Below, one piece after another: positions 15,986-23,226 of a DNA stretch of 64,000 nucleotides. The stretch is from a virus. The position numbers were made by a program, and so were the translations under genes. The notes beneath the pieces were generated by a model that was not told the DNA's origin, did no database searches, and saw only the letters and a program-made list of their open reading frames with translations. Within the stretch, counting starts at the first letter, position 1, and each line of letters opens with the position of its first letter. The stretch covers positions 62,001-126,000 of the IMG/VR virus record IMGVR_UViG_3300023257_000007; one strand, given 5' to 3'.

Positions 15986-16330
15986 ATGATTAAAAATTTT
16001 AAAATGTTTGATAATATTGATAAATTCACAGAAATTATCAAATCAGAAATTAAATTAAGTGAAGAAAAATTCAAACTTAAAATTGAACCAGAAGATCAAG
16101 AAAAAGAAATAGATATTATAATTAAAACTTTTGGTGAATATGATTTCAGTAATGGTATTTCAAGTGAAATATATCAAAAATTGTTTAATGAAATAGTTAC
16201 AAAAGTAAATAAATTATTAGATAAACAATTAAATTATTATTTTTGCAATACTCCTGAAGGAGAAACAAAAACTAGGTATAATTGTCATTTACACAGTGTA
16301 ATATTTAGATTATTTATCTTGCTTCAATAA
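15986..16330 (+). CDS. hypothetical small protein with a capsid-signal-like N-terminus
   Basis: 114 aa, unknown. Begins MIKNFKMFDNIDKF, of the same general type as the other capsid-targeting-like leaders. The body is helical and acidic; the last 25 residues contain two Cys and two His (CNTPEGETKTRYNCHLH) that could bind zinc. Confidence 0.5.
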   Translation: MIKNFKMFDNIDKFTEIIKSEIKLSEEKFKLKIEPEDQEKEIDIIIKTFGEYDFSNGISSEIYQKLFNEIVTKVNKLLDKQLNYYFCNTPEGETKTRYNCHLHSVIFRLFILLQ

Positions 16331-16339
16331 AATTAAAAA

Positions 16340-16606
16340 TTAAAAATCTCGTTCATATCTCCTAATTTTTTCTTTCCCAATTCTAATATCAAACTCTTTA
16401 AGAAATGAATTTGGTATTTTAATGTCATACTCTTCAAAATTTTTAAGTATCTCTAATCTCGTAAAATCACACTCTGAAATTCCTATACTCCACTCTTTTA
16501 CCCAAAGTCCCCAACTCTTTTTACTTTTAATAACTCCATTTAATATGTTTGGATGTTTAGTATAAATTGGTTTATCTTTATATAAACCATTATCAAATTC
16601 TTTCAT
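16340..16606 (-). CDS. hypothetical protein, possibly lacking its true start
   Basis: 88 aa from the first ATG (W-rich: KKSWGLWVKEWSIG). The same frame stays open and protein-like upstream to 16816 (ENAGSNDGLYKKGL ... NGKNCKICMKEFDNGLY), about 70 more residues with a second copy of the N/D-GLYK motif and a Cys-x-x-Cys, but no ATG, GTG or TTG begins it; the first sense codon is ATA after a TAA. Either an ATA start is used or the start codon has been lost. Function unknown. Confidence 0.45.
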   Translation of the reverse strand: MKEFDNGLYKDKPIYTKHPNILNGVIKSKKSWGLWVKEWSIGISECDFTRLEILKNFEEYDIKIPNSFLKEFDIRIGKEKIRRYERDF

Positions 16607-16822
16607 ACAGATTTTACAATTTTTACCATTAATATCAAATATAATTTCAGGATTATACGTTCCAGAAAAGGAAAGTATATTGCATCGGTAAGATTTAAGA
16701 AAGAAACAAAATATTTCATTAAAACTATTTGAATGTTTTTGTTTCTTCTTATTTTTTCTTGTTAGGCCTTTCTTATAAAGACCATCATTGCTTCCAGCAT
16801 TTTCATAATCTTTTATTTATTT

Positions 16823-17053
16823 TTAGGTTGATATTTCAAACGTAGACCATGAAATTTTTCCAACATTTGAATATAAATTGTCTAATTTTTCAGCAAAATA
16901 TTCAAACCATTGTTTATCTTCTTTTGTTAAAGTATATCCATTTTCTAATTTACTTTTATAATCTTTAATAACATTTAAGTCATTAAGAAATAAATAAAAT
17001 GTTTCAGAATCAAGATTTTCTACTATTTTATTAATATTATCTAAATCTTTCAT
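16823..17053 (-). CDS. hypothetical small protein
   Basis: 76 aa, acidic and helical, no recognised family. Its ATG begins one base beyond the 3' end of the tRNA-Ala gene, so it is probably cotranscribed with the tRNA array and released by tRNA 3' processing. Confidence 0.5.
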   Translation of the reverse strand: MKDLDNINKIVENLDSETFYLFLNDLNVIKDYKSKLENGYTLTKEDKQWFEYFAEKLDNLYSNVGKISWSTFEIST

Positions 17054-17054
17054 G

Positions 17055-17126
17055 TGGAGCCTACGGGAATCGAACCCGTGTCTTCTGAGTGCAAGTCAGA
17101 AATAATAGCCTCTATACGAAGGTCCC
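17055..17126 (-). tRNA. tRNA-Ala (UGC)
   Basis: 72 nt. Acceptor GGGACCT / AGGCTCC with the G3-U70 alanine identity pair and one A-C mismatch; anticodon loop CTTGCAC gives UGC; T-arm ACGGG-TTCGATT-CCCGT. CCA is not encoded. Last tRNA of the array. Confidence 0.9.
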
Positions 17127-17133
17127 ATTTTTG

Positions 17134-17207
17134 TACTCCCGATTGGACTCGAACCAACAACTTCTGCCATGTAACGGCAGCACTCTACGCAATTGAGCTA
17201 CAGGAGC
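17134..17207 (-). tRNA. tRNA-Val (UAC)
   Basis: 74 nt. Acceptor GCTCCTG / CGGGAGT, anticodon stem CTGCC / GGCAG with loop GTTACAT (anticodon UAC), T-arm GTTGG-TTCGAGT-CCAAT. No encoded CCA. Confidence 0.88.
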
Positions 17208-17212
17208 GTTTG

Positions 17213-17286
17213 TAGTCTCGATGAGATTCGAACTCATGACCTCTTGCACGTCAAGCAAACACTCTAACCAACTGAGCTACGAAACT
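17213..17286 (-). tRNA. tRNA-Val (GAC)
   Basis: 74 nt. Acceptor AGTTTCG / CGAGACT, anticodon stem TTTGC / GCAAG with loop TTGACGT (anticodon GAC), T-arm ATGAG-TTCGAAT-CTCAT. A purine G at position 37 is unusual for Val, so the amino-acid identity is less sure than the tRNA itself. Confidence 0.82.
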
Positions 17287-17290
17287 ATAG

Positions 17291-17361
17291 TACTCTCGAA
17301 GGGACTCGAACCCCCACTAAGGGTTTAGAAGACCCTTGTGCATCCATTACACCACGAAAGC
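17291..17361 (-). tRNA. tRNA-Arg (UCU)
   Basis: 71 nt. Acceptor GCTTTCG / CGAGAGT, anticodon stem AGGGT / ACCCT with loop CTTCTAA (anticodon UCU, reads AGA), T-arm GGGGG-TTCGAGT-CCCTT. AGA is the favoured Arg codon in these AT-rich genes. Confidence 0.9.
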
Positions 17362-17362
17362 A

Positions 17363-18055
17363 TTAACACATTTTCAATTTTTTAATTATATCACTAATAG
17401 TGCCTTTTGAAGCACAAAAATATTCAGCAATTTTAACTTGTTTAATATTTTGATTAAAATACATATCATAAACTTTTTCTCTATCAATTTTTGGTTGTTT
17501 ATATTTCAAATTATTAGATTTTTCTATAATTTCATCAAGATTTTCGTAGAAAAATTTTGAATCTGTATGTTTTATTGTGTGACAATTTCTACATATTATT
17601 TTACATTTATCTAATTCATTTTGTACTTTTTCACTCAAATCTTTTATACTATCAAATCTACTAGTTATATCACTTAAAATAAAATCCTTATTTCTTTCAT
17701 GATGAAAATTTAATGACGAATTACATTTATTATATCCACATATATAACATTTATCATCACCTAAATATTTTAAATAAATGTGTTTGTTGTGTCTCTTATT
17801 AGAAACTTTGCCAATTTTTTCATGTAATTCTTGATGACAATTTTGACAATATAATTCACACTTTTTTAACTCTTTCTCTATTATATTCCAGCTATAATTT
17901 CTTAAAACATTTAATGATTCTTTTTTATCATCTATATGATGAAAACACAATTTTAATATATTATCTTCACCACACATTTTACAAGAACCACCAAGTAATT
18001 TAACTGCTTTGTACTTTTTAGCAAAAACTAATATTTTTGTTGATAATTTTTTCAT
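17363..18055 (-). CDS. HNH-type homing endonuclease inside the tRNA array
   Basis: 230 aa from the ATG at 18055; an upstream in-frame ATG at 18100 would lie within an inverted repeat. Two tandem HNH-like zinc units: CKMC ... FHHID ... CQNCHQELH (N-half) and CYIC ... FHHERNKD ... CRNCHTIKH (middle). The C-terminal 45 residues form a helix-turn-helix (EKVYDMYFNQNIKQVKIAEY, then GTISDIIKKL). Its stop lies 2 nt from tRNA-Arg. The gene splits the array into groups of four; target specificity is unknown. Confidence 0.8.
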   Translation of the reverse strand: MKKLSTKILVFAKKYKAVKLLGGSCKMCGEDNILKLCFHHIDDKKESLNVLRNYSWNIIEKELKKCELYCQNCHQELHEKIGKVSNKRHNKHIYLKYLGDDKCYICGYNKCNSSLNFHHERNKDFILSDITSRFDSIKDLSEKVQNELDKCKIICRNCHTIKHTDSKFFYENLDEIIEKSNNLKYKQPKIDREKVYDMYFNQNIKQVKIAEYFCASKGTISDIIKKLKMC

Positions 18056-18101
18056 GTTCGAGGTTTTAATTTTATATATTAAAATTAAAACCTCGAACAT
18101 G
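18053..18101. repeat. perfect 22-bp inverted repeat bordering the HNH gene
   Basis: Two 22-bp arms (outer bases CATGTTCGAGG...) around a 5-bp centre. The left arm contains the start codon of the HNH gene; the centre carries the minus-strand TAATATATA promoter-like box. Much longer than the terminators here and without a T-run, it may be an autoregulatory operator, a structured leader, or the footprint of insertion. Confidence 0.8.
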
Positions 18102-18108
18102 AAATTTG

Positions 18109-18182
18109 AGCGAATGAACGGATTCGAACCGTCACCTCAACTTTGGAAGAGTTATATGCTAACCATTAAACACCACATTCGC
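18109..18182 (-). tRNA. tRNA-Gly (UCC)
   Basis: 74 nt. Acceptor GCGAATG / CATTCGC, anticodon stem TAACT / AGTTG with loop CTTCCAA (anticodon UCC), T-arm GACGG-TTCGAAT-CCGTT. Confidence 0.88.
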
Positions 18183-18192
18183 TTATTTCTTG

Positions 18193-18265
18193 ATCCCCCT
18201 GTCGGAATCGAGCCGACTTCCCCGATTTACAAGACCGGACATAATCCATTAAATGCTTAGGAGGA
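18193..18265 (-). tRNA. tRNA-Thr (UGU)
   Basis: 73 nt. Acceptor TCCTCCT / AGGGGGA, anticodon stem CCGGT / ATCGG with loop CTTGTAA (anticodon UGU), T-arm GTCGG-CTCGATT-CCGAC. Confidence 0.88.
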
Positions 18266-18273
18266 ATATATAG

Positions 18274-18353
18274 AACCCCAAGTGGGACTCGAACCCACAT
18301 TTTCAATTCCAATTACCGATAACTGTTTCGAAGACAGAACGGATTACTGAGGT
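18274..18353 (-). tRNA. aberrant tRNA-like gene, Arg (UCG)-like, no normal D-arm
   Basis: 80 nt. Acceptor ACCTCAG / TTGGGGT (7 pairs, two wobbles) and T-arm GTGGG-TTCGAGT-CCCAC are sound. An anticodon-like hairpin CTGT-CTTCGAA-ACAG would give UCG, but it starts only 9 nt after the acceptor, leaving no room for a D-arm, and about 22 nt lie between it and the T-arm. Either a D-armless tRNA with a long variable region, or a decayed tRNA. Confidence 0.5.
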
Positions 18354-18362
18354 ATTTATTTG

Positions 18363-18436
18363 TATAAGCGGTGAGAGTCGAACTCACAATAATCCTCAGT
18401 CCAAGTGAGGCAACCACGCCAATGGATCGCGCCTAT
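18363..18436 (-). tRNA. tRNA-Pro (UGG)
   Basis: 74 nt. Acceptor ATAGGCG / CGCTTAT, anticodon stem CCTCA / TGAGG with loop CTTGGAC (anticodon UGG), T-arm GTGAG-TTCGACT-CTCAC. First tRNA of the array, 36 nt downstream of the leader terminator. Confidence 0.9.
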
Positions 18437-18471
18437 ATTATTACAAAAAATCAAAGAACTTACTCCAGAAA

Positions 18472-18513
18472 ACAAAAAACCTCAACCAATGGTTTGAAAC
18501 ACTGGTCGAGGTT
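18472..18513 (-). terminator. terminator between the leader ORF and the tRNA array
   Basis: AACCTCGACCA / TGGTTGAGGTT stem (one G-T wobble) with a 14-nt loop, followed on the minus strand by TTTTTTG. It lies downstream of the codon-rich mini-ORF and upstream of the first tRNA, the position of an attenuator. Confidence 0.75.
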
Positions 18514-18528
18514 GTGGTTTGATATATG

Positions 18529-18550
18529 GAGGATTAAATTACAAATCCTC
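18529..18550 (-). promoter_or_regulatory. hairpin enclosing the leader stop codon, candidate anti-/pre-terminator
   Basis: GAGGATT / AATCCTC, 7-bp stem; the TAA of the leader ORF lies in its 8-nt loop. Its GAGG could alternatively pair with the CCTC of the terminator's 5' arm, so mutually exclusive folds are conceivable. Confidence 0.45.
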
Positions 18551-18646
18551 AAACTCTAACAGTGTAGGTATAACGGTGCCGGCCACGGGTCTCGTCGGAG
18601 TCCCTGTGCGTACTACTACTGCCATTATGTTAAAGTTTAAATTCAT
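18539..18646 (-). CDS. 35-codon leader ORF sampling four-box codons
   Basis: Starts at ATG 18644-18646 (an internal ATG at 18623-18625 is possible) and ends before the hairpin and terminator upstream of the tRNA array. Between codons 9 and 28 it is almost entirely Ala, Val, Arg, Thr, Gly and Pro: all four Thr codons, three Val, three Pro, and GC-rich forms such as CGC, GGG, CCG, GCC and GGC that look rare here. The tRNAs downstream serve these same six amino acids. A CAATATATAA-like box lies upstream. The stretch also forms a CTC-CGAC-GAG hairpin, so a structured RNA is the alternative reading. Confidence 0.5.
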   Translation of the reverse strand: MNLNFNIMAVVVRTGTPTRPVAGTVIPTLLEFEDL

Positions 18647-18744
18647 TTTTATATCAATTTTTTCGTATTATTATATATTGACCGTAAAAAGTCAAATTTT
18701 TCTATTTTTATATTTATCACAAAAGTAGTTAAAAGTTTTTAAAA

Positions 18745-19575
18745 TTAAAAATTTTTTGTCATTTTATTTTCAAAAAAGGAAAACAACTTTGATATATATC
18801 GAGAATAATTTTTTATTTGATTGTTGTAGATTTTTAAAAAGTTATCTATAAATAATTTTTGTTCTTTTTTAGAAGAATTATTTATAAATAATTCTTCTTC
18901 TTCACCATGTTTTAATTTTTTTAATAATTCAAACGCTGATAAAAATTTGTTCAATTTAAGTTCTGATAAATCATTAAAAAGTTGCAATAAATTTATATCC
19001 TTTAAATAATAAAAATTTTGATAAAAATCGCTTTTTTTAACTAAATTATCAATTGTTTCATTTTCATTTAATTCATAATTTTTTATTTCGTAAACAATTT
19101 TACTAAAATCCGCTTTTACTTCAGCTGACGATAAAGAATAAAACACATCTATGATTGTAGATATTTGTTTATCATTTTTAAAAAAATCATACATTGAAAT
19201 TATTGACATTTCATCAACACTTGTTAATTCTTTGCCTTTATTTTTCACCCAATCATAAGCATGAAACAATTCGTGATTTAATAATCCATGAGTTGTCTTA
19301 TATGAATCTAAAACCAAATATATAATCGAACCATTTGGAATATATTCTGATTTATGTTGATCAAATGATGAAAATCTATTATTCAATTTTGCATAATCTT
19401 CTTTGAATTCTATAATTATTTTGGATATACCTATATTAAGTATTTTAACATCTATTTCTTCAATATTTTTTAAATCCTCTTTATTTTCAACATAATTTAT
19501 TATATAAGTAGTTAATTCTTCAACTTCTGTTGAATATCCTGATCTTTCTATAATAAAATTACCAAAATTTAACAT
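18745..19575 (-). CDS. putative HExxH metalloprotease with a capsid-signal-like N-terminus
   Basis: 276 aa. Zinc-protease signature HELFHAYDW near residue 101, preceded by a hydrophobic strand (GSIIYLVLDS). The N-terminus MLNFGNFIIERSG closely parallels the T4 capsid-targeting pattern (x-F-x-x-F-I-x-E), with a potential cleavage after the Glu. If real, the protein could be packaged and injected, but this is inference. A TTATATATTA-type box lies 5 nt upstream. The rest is helical and unknown. Confidence 0.6.
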   Translation of the reverse strand: MLNFGNFIIERSGYSTEVEELTTYIINYVENKEDLKNIEEIDVKILNIGISKIIIEFKEDYAKLNNRFSSFDQHKSEYIPNGSIIYLVLDSYKTTHGLLNHELFHAYDWVKNKGKELTSVDEMSIISMYDFFKNDKQISTIIDVFYSLSSAEVKADFSKIVYEIKNYELNENETIDNLVKKSDFYQNFYYLKDINLLQLFNDLSELKLNKFLSAFELLKKLKHGEEEELFINNSSKKEQKLFIDNFLKIYNNQIKNYSRYISKLFSFFENKMTKNF

Positions 19576-19605
19576 ATGTTTATATATTAAAAATTTTTTG
19601 TCATT

Positions 19606-19941
19606 TTATTTTCTTTCTTCTGGGTCACCACAAAAAACACAACATTCATCACTATAATATCCATTCACATAAACATATACACATTTATCAATAGGATTAT
19701 CTATATGATTACAATCCCATCCCCAATAAGCGCCATAATATGGATCTCCTATATCTTCTAATTTAATAGATTCATCATCTCTTTCTTTTAAAACATATTC
19801 TTTAATCCATTCTGATTTCTCTTTAAGGATTTTTTCTCTTTCTACTTTTTTCTTAGTTTCAGTGTCATGTTTAATTGCTTCTTTTTCTTCAAGAAATAAT
19901 TGACCATCTTCTGTTTGCCATGCATCTACTTTATTTATCAT
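19606..19941 (-). CDS. hypothetical protein
   Basis: 111 aa; N-terminal AWQTEDGQLFLEEKEAIKHD is a small motif common in phage proteins of unknown role. A helical middle is followed by a Cys-rich C-terminus (DKCVYV ... DECCVFC) that may bind metal. Overlaps the upstream 259-aa gene by 4 nt. Confidence 0.55.
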   Translation of the reverse strand: MINKVDAWQTEDGQLFLEEKEAIKHDTETKKKVEREKILKEKSEWIKEYVLKERDDESIKLEDIGDPYYGAYWGWDCNHIDNPIDKCVYVYVNGYYSDECCVFCGDPEERK

Positions 19942-20717
19942 TTTATTAATTCTTTAATATTAACATTTTCATCTTGTAAATTAAACCAATTTCTTAATTT
20001 CTTTCTTAAAAATAATTCATCCTTAGATCTTTCAATATCTTCTTCGGCTTTCTGTATCTCAACTTTATGTTTATCTACATCTGTATTATACAAACCAAGT
20101 AATTGATTACTAATAGAAATTATTTTTTTCTCATTACCAACTTGATCTTCAGAATCAACTAAACATTTACTTATAATTTCATTATCTTTCCACCAATCCT
20201 TACTCTTAATCTTTTCAATCTCATCATCGTTGAAGGATATATCATTAACATACAAATTATCAAGTTTTAACATAACTTCCAATTCACCAGAATTTCTCTT
20301 CAACCATTTTGAATAATCTTTCATAAGTTTAGGATTCCTAATTATATTCAAATCAGAAGGACTAATAAACTTTTCTAAGTTCTCTCTATCATCATCAATA
20401 TCATGTTTTTCTAAAATACCCAAATATAATCTTACAAAATGTAAATATATTCCTTTATGTTTGTGATATTCACCATCAGTACCTTCATCTTCCCAGACAT
20501 TATATCCTTTTGTTGGCATGTAAAAGCAATTTGATTCTGGATGCCCTATAGAACCACCAGTATGACATCTTTTAACAAGTCCTTCCTCGATCAATTCATC
20601 TATGTATAAAGCATATTCACTAGATTTTACTTTTACAATTCCTGACAATCCTTGACCACTTTGAACTTGTACGTCAATAATAGTTTTATAGACATCTGAT
20701 TTAGTTATTTTACCCAT
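19938..20717 (-). CDS. hypothetical protein
   Basis: 259 aa, unrecognised. Residues 1-70 look like a winged-helix (SDVYKTIIDVQVQSGQG ... YIDELIEEGLVKRCH, then a small wing). The C-terminal 70 residues are helical. One base separates it from the M42 peptidase gene, so they form one operon. Confidence 0.55.
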   Translation of the reverse strand: MGKITKSDVYKTIIDVQVQSGQGLSGIVKVKSSEYALYIDELIEEGLVKRCHTGGSIGHPESNCFYMPTKGYNVWEDEGTDGEYHKHKGIYLHFVRLYLGILEKHDIDDDRENLEKFISPSDLNIIRNPKLMKDYSKWLKRNSGELEVMLKLDNLYVNDISFNDDEIEKIKSKDWWKDNEIISKCLVDSEDQVGNEKKIISISNQLLGLYNTDVDKHKVEIQKAEEDIERSKDELFLRKKLRNWFNLQDENVNIKELIK

Positions 20718-20718
20718 A

Positions 20719-21783
20719 TTATACCTCCAAATAATTAAAAGGTCCTTTAATACCTTTATTTAACAATACTTTATACAATAATTTTATTGCATCTTTTACG
20801 TCTTTTTTATGAACAGTTTCTACTGTTGTGTGCATATATCTCATACCCATTTTCAATAATCCTGTTGGAATACCATGAGGATAAGAATAAGAATCTGCAT
20901 TTGTTCCTGAACTTCGTCCCATCGCAATTAATTGATAGGGTAATTTCTCATCATTGCAAACATCTTTCAAAAGTTTTAAAACATTCTTGTGAATAGATGG
21001 AGCATTAGCCAAAACAATACCTTCACCAGCAGTTATAGATCCTAATTTAGCAGCATCATATGCTGGACTTGTAGTGTCATGTGTCACATCAATTGCAATC
21101 GCAACATTAGGTTCTATTTTATTTGAAGCCATTTTAGCGCCATATAAACCTACTTCTTCTTGAACTGCATTAACAATAACTAATTTATAGTCAAGTTTTA
21201 TTTTCTTTTTACTCAATTTCTTTAGAACTTGTGATGTAATATAACCACCGATTTTATCATCTAATGATCTACCACAATGATATTCTCCTAAATCCATATA
21301 ACCATCTGTCATTGTAATAGGAGTTCCAACCTCAATTCCTTTATCTAAAACTTCTTTTTTACTTGAAACACCAATATCAATAAAACACTTACTTATTTCT
21401 ACTTTAAATGTCTTATCTTGAACGTGAATGGCTGGATGACCAAAAACACCATTAACTTTACCTTTTTCACTCCAAATATCAACCCTAGATGAAGGAGTAA
21501 TATGCACATCAGAACCTCCAAGTCTACCAACTTTGATAAAGCCTTTATCAGTTATATCATGTACAAAAAATCCAATTTCGTCAGCATGAGCATCAATTAA
21601 AACAGTATAATCGCTGTTTAAGTCACCAAAATATGCATATGCGTTACCATAATCATCAACATCTACTTTTTTAGCATATTGTTTAATATAGTTAACCCAC
21701 ACCATTTGACCACCAAGTAAAACTTCATACCCACTAGGTGATGGTGTATTAACGTATTTTTTCAAAAATTCTTTTTTATTCAT
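20719..21783 (-). CDS. M42-family (glutamyl/deblocking) aminopeptidase
   Basis: 354 aa cocatalytic metallopeptidase of the tetrahedral TET type. Conserved residues: DAHADEIG (64-71) with His66, SLDD (173-176) with Asp176, QEE (208-210) with the catalytic Glu pair, AIDVTHD (230-236) with Asp232, and a late His near 325 in RYMHTTVE. Length is standard for M42. These enzymes trim peptides from the N-terminus in the cytosol. It is unusual in a phage; peptide recycling together with ClpB and tmRNA is a possible use (inference). Confidence 0.9.
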   Translation of the reverse strand: MNKKEFLKKYVNTPSPSGYEVLLGGQMVWVNYIKQYAKKVDVDDYGNAYAYFGDLNSDYTVLIDAHADEIGFFVHDITDKGFIKVGRLGGSDVHITPSSRVDIWSEKGKVNGVFGHPAIHVQDKTFKVEISKCFIDIGVSSKKEVLDKGIEVGTPITMTDGYMDLGEYHCGRSLDDKIGGYITSQVLKKLSKKKIKLDYKLVIVNAVQEEVGLYGAKMASNKIEPNVAIAIDVTHDTTSPAYDAAKLGSITAGEGIVLANAPSIHKNVLKLLKDVCNDEKLPYQLIAMGRSSGTNADSYSYPHGIPTGLLKMGMRYMHTTVETVHKKDVKDAIKLLYKVLLNKGIKGPFNYLEV

Positions 21784-21844
21784 ATTTATGATTTTAATTA
21801 TTAATTGAGAAATTTAAGGAAATTTTTAGAATAAAAAAATATTA

Positions 21845-22534
21845 TTAATAATTCATTATTAATAGTTCTTCGTGATAAGAATATTTTTTCTTAACGATGT
21901 TACAGAATTTAGAGTATTCTGGTACTAGATAAAAATCATAACAAGATAACATGAACTTACCTTTAATGTTTTTTAATAAGAAAAATAAATCTTCATGTGA
22001 TTCCTTTGTAAAATCATGATTATCGTATCTATGTTCAAAACCATAATACGGTGGGTCAATATAGAAAAATGTATTTCTATAATCGAATTTATTTATCACA
22101 TATTTATAATCTTCGTTTAATACGTAATTTACATATTGATATTTATCTTTAAAATCTGATATATTACCCCAAGACATTTTATCACTATAACCAGATCCAA
22201 TATCTCCAACCGCATTACAATGACATAATAAATATAAATATTTCAAAGATTTTTCTTGTTGAGTTCCTTCATTAATAGTGTCTTTAAATTCAAGATATTT
22301 TTCTTCACTTGATTCTATATTCTCAATTAGATTTGTAAAATGTGGGTTTTTTAAGTGTCGAAATAAATAATAATTATCTTTATTAATATCATTATATACA
22401 CTAATAAGAGGATTGTTAATTGACAATCCTATTCCATACATACCACCAAAAGGTTCAACATAACATGTAAAGTTAGGTGTGTAAGGCAAAATGAATTTTT
22501 TAAATTTGGATTTTTCTCCAAGATAGGGTATCAT
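21845..22534 (-). CDS. D12-class DNA adenine methyltransferase
   Basis: 229 aa. YLGEKSKF (4-11) is the N-terminal SAM motif, VEPFGG near 26-31, NDINKD near 48, and the catalytic DPPYYG near 160. Shorter than the 11.6-kb paralogue and without its charged tail; the two probably have different target sites. Starts with a 4-nt overlap on the 231-aa gene. Confidence 0.88.
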   Translation of the reverse strand: MIPYLGEKSKFKKFILPYTPNFTCYVEPFGGMYGIGLSINNPLISVYNDINKDNYYLFRHLKNPHFTNLIENIESSEEKYLEFKDTINEGTQQEKSLKYLYLLCHCNAVGDIGSGYSDKMSWGNISDFKDKYQYVNYVLNEDYKYVINKFDYRNTFFYIDPPYYGFEHRYDNHDFTKESHEDLFFLLKNIKGKFMLSCYDFYLVPEYSKFCNIVKKKYSYHEELLIMNY

Positions 22535-23226
22535 AATATTCCAAGTTTAGCTGCTTGTATTTCTGCTTTATATTTTTCTTTTTGTTTCTTTGTTAATAAA
22601 GTTTTAATATTATTAATAGCAAAAGGATAATTCTTTAGTATTACATTTATTATATTAGATTTTTCAAGATGAACATTTAGATCTCTGAAAATCCAACTAT
22701 TTTCTGGTAATTTCGATATTCTAATAGCAATCGCTTTTTCTAATTCTTCTGTTGTTTTATAACTCTGTTCTACCCACATCCTACCATATTTTGAATCTAA
22801 ATAACCATAGCCATATTTTATAATAACATCTTCGATAGGAAGATTATCAAATCTATAATCATCGCCACCCAAATTAGTTTGACCATCTGTGAGTTTATAT
22901 AAAAACATATCCATAGATCCATCACTTTGAAGAAAACCTTTTATATGTGTAGTAGATTGCAGATCTTGTAATAATACTTTTTTTCTAAATATATCTTCAA
23001 ATTCAATTGGTGTTATTCCTAAACCCTCAGCAACAAAACTCACAACATTATCATAAAGTTCATCAGCATCTGGTAATCTATCATATGTAACAAAAGAAGA
23101 GGCAGAATAATAATAATTATTATCTTCGTTAAATTTATCGACTTGTTCTTTTATAAGATGAAGAAATTCATCTACATCCATGTTTTTGTGTGTTCGTAAT
23201 ATAGTATGTTTATCGTAATTTTTCAT
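22531..23226 (-). CDS. hypothetical protein, paralogue of its upstream neighbour
   Basis: 231 aa. Shares with the 243-aa neighbour the core IIxYGYGYxxxxYGRMWV (about 137-154) and the C-terminal ending A-x-x-x-GIL, so the pair arose by duplication. No known family. Overlaps both neighbours by 1-4 nt. Confidence 0.6.
   Translation of the reverse strand: MKNYDKHTILRTHKNMDVDEFLHLIKEQVDKFNEDNNYYYSASSFVTYDRLPDADELYDNVVSFVAEGLGITPIEFEDIFRKKVLLQDLQSTTHIKGFLQSDGSMDMFLYKLTDGQTNLGGDDYRFDNLPIEDVIIKYGYGYLDSKYGRMWVEQSYKTTEELEKAIAIRISKLPENSWIFRDLNVHLEKSNIINVILKNYPFAINNIKTLLTKKQKEKYKAEIQAAKLGIL

Noticed and set aside
18009-18728. Open frames on the plus strand across the tRNA region
   Set aside because: They are antisense to the tRNA genes, the HNH gene and the leader, and have no independent coding character.
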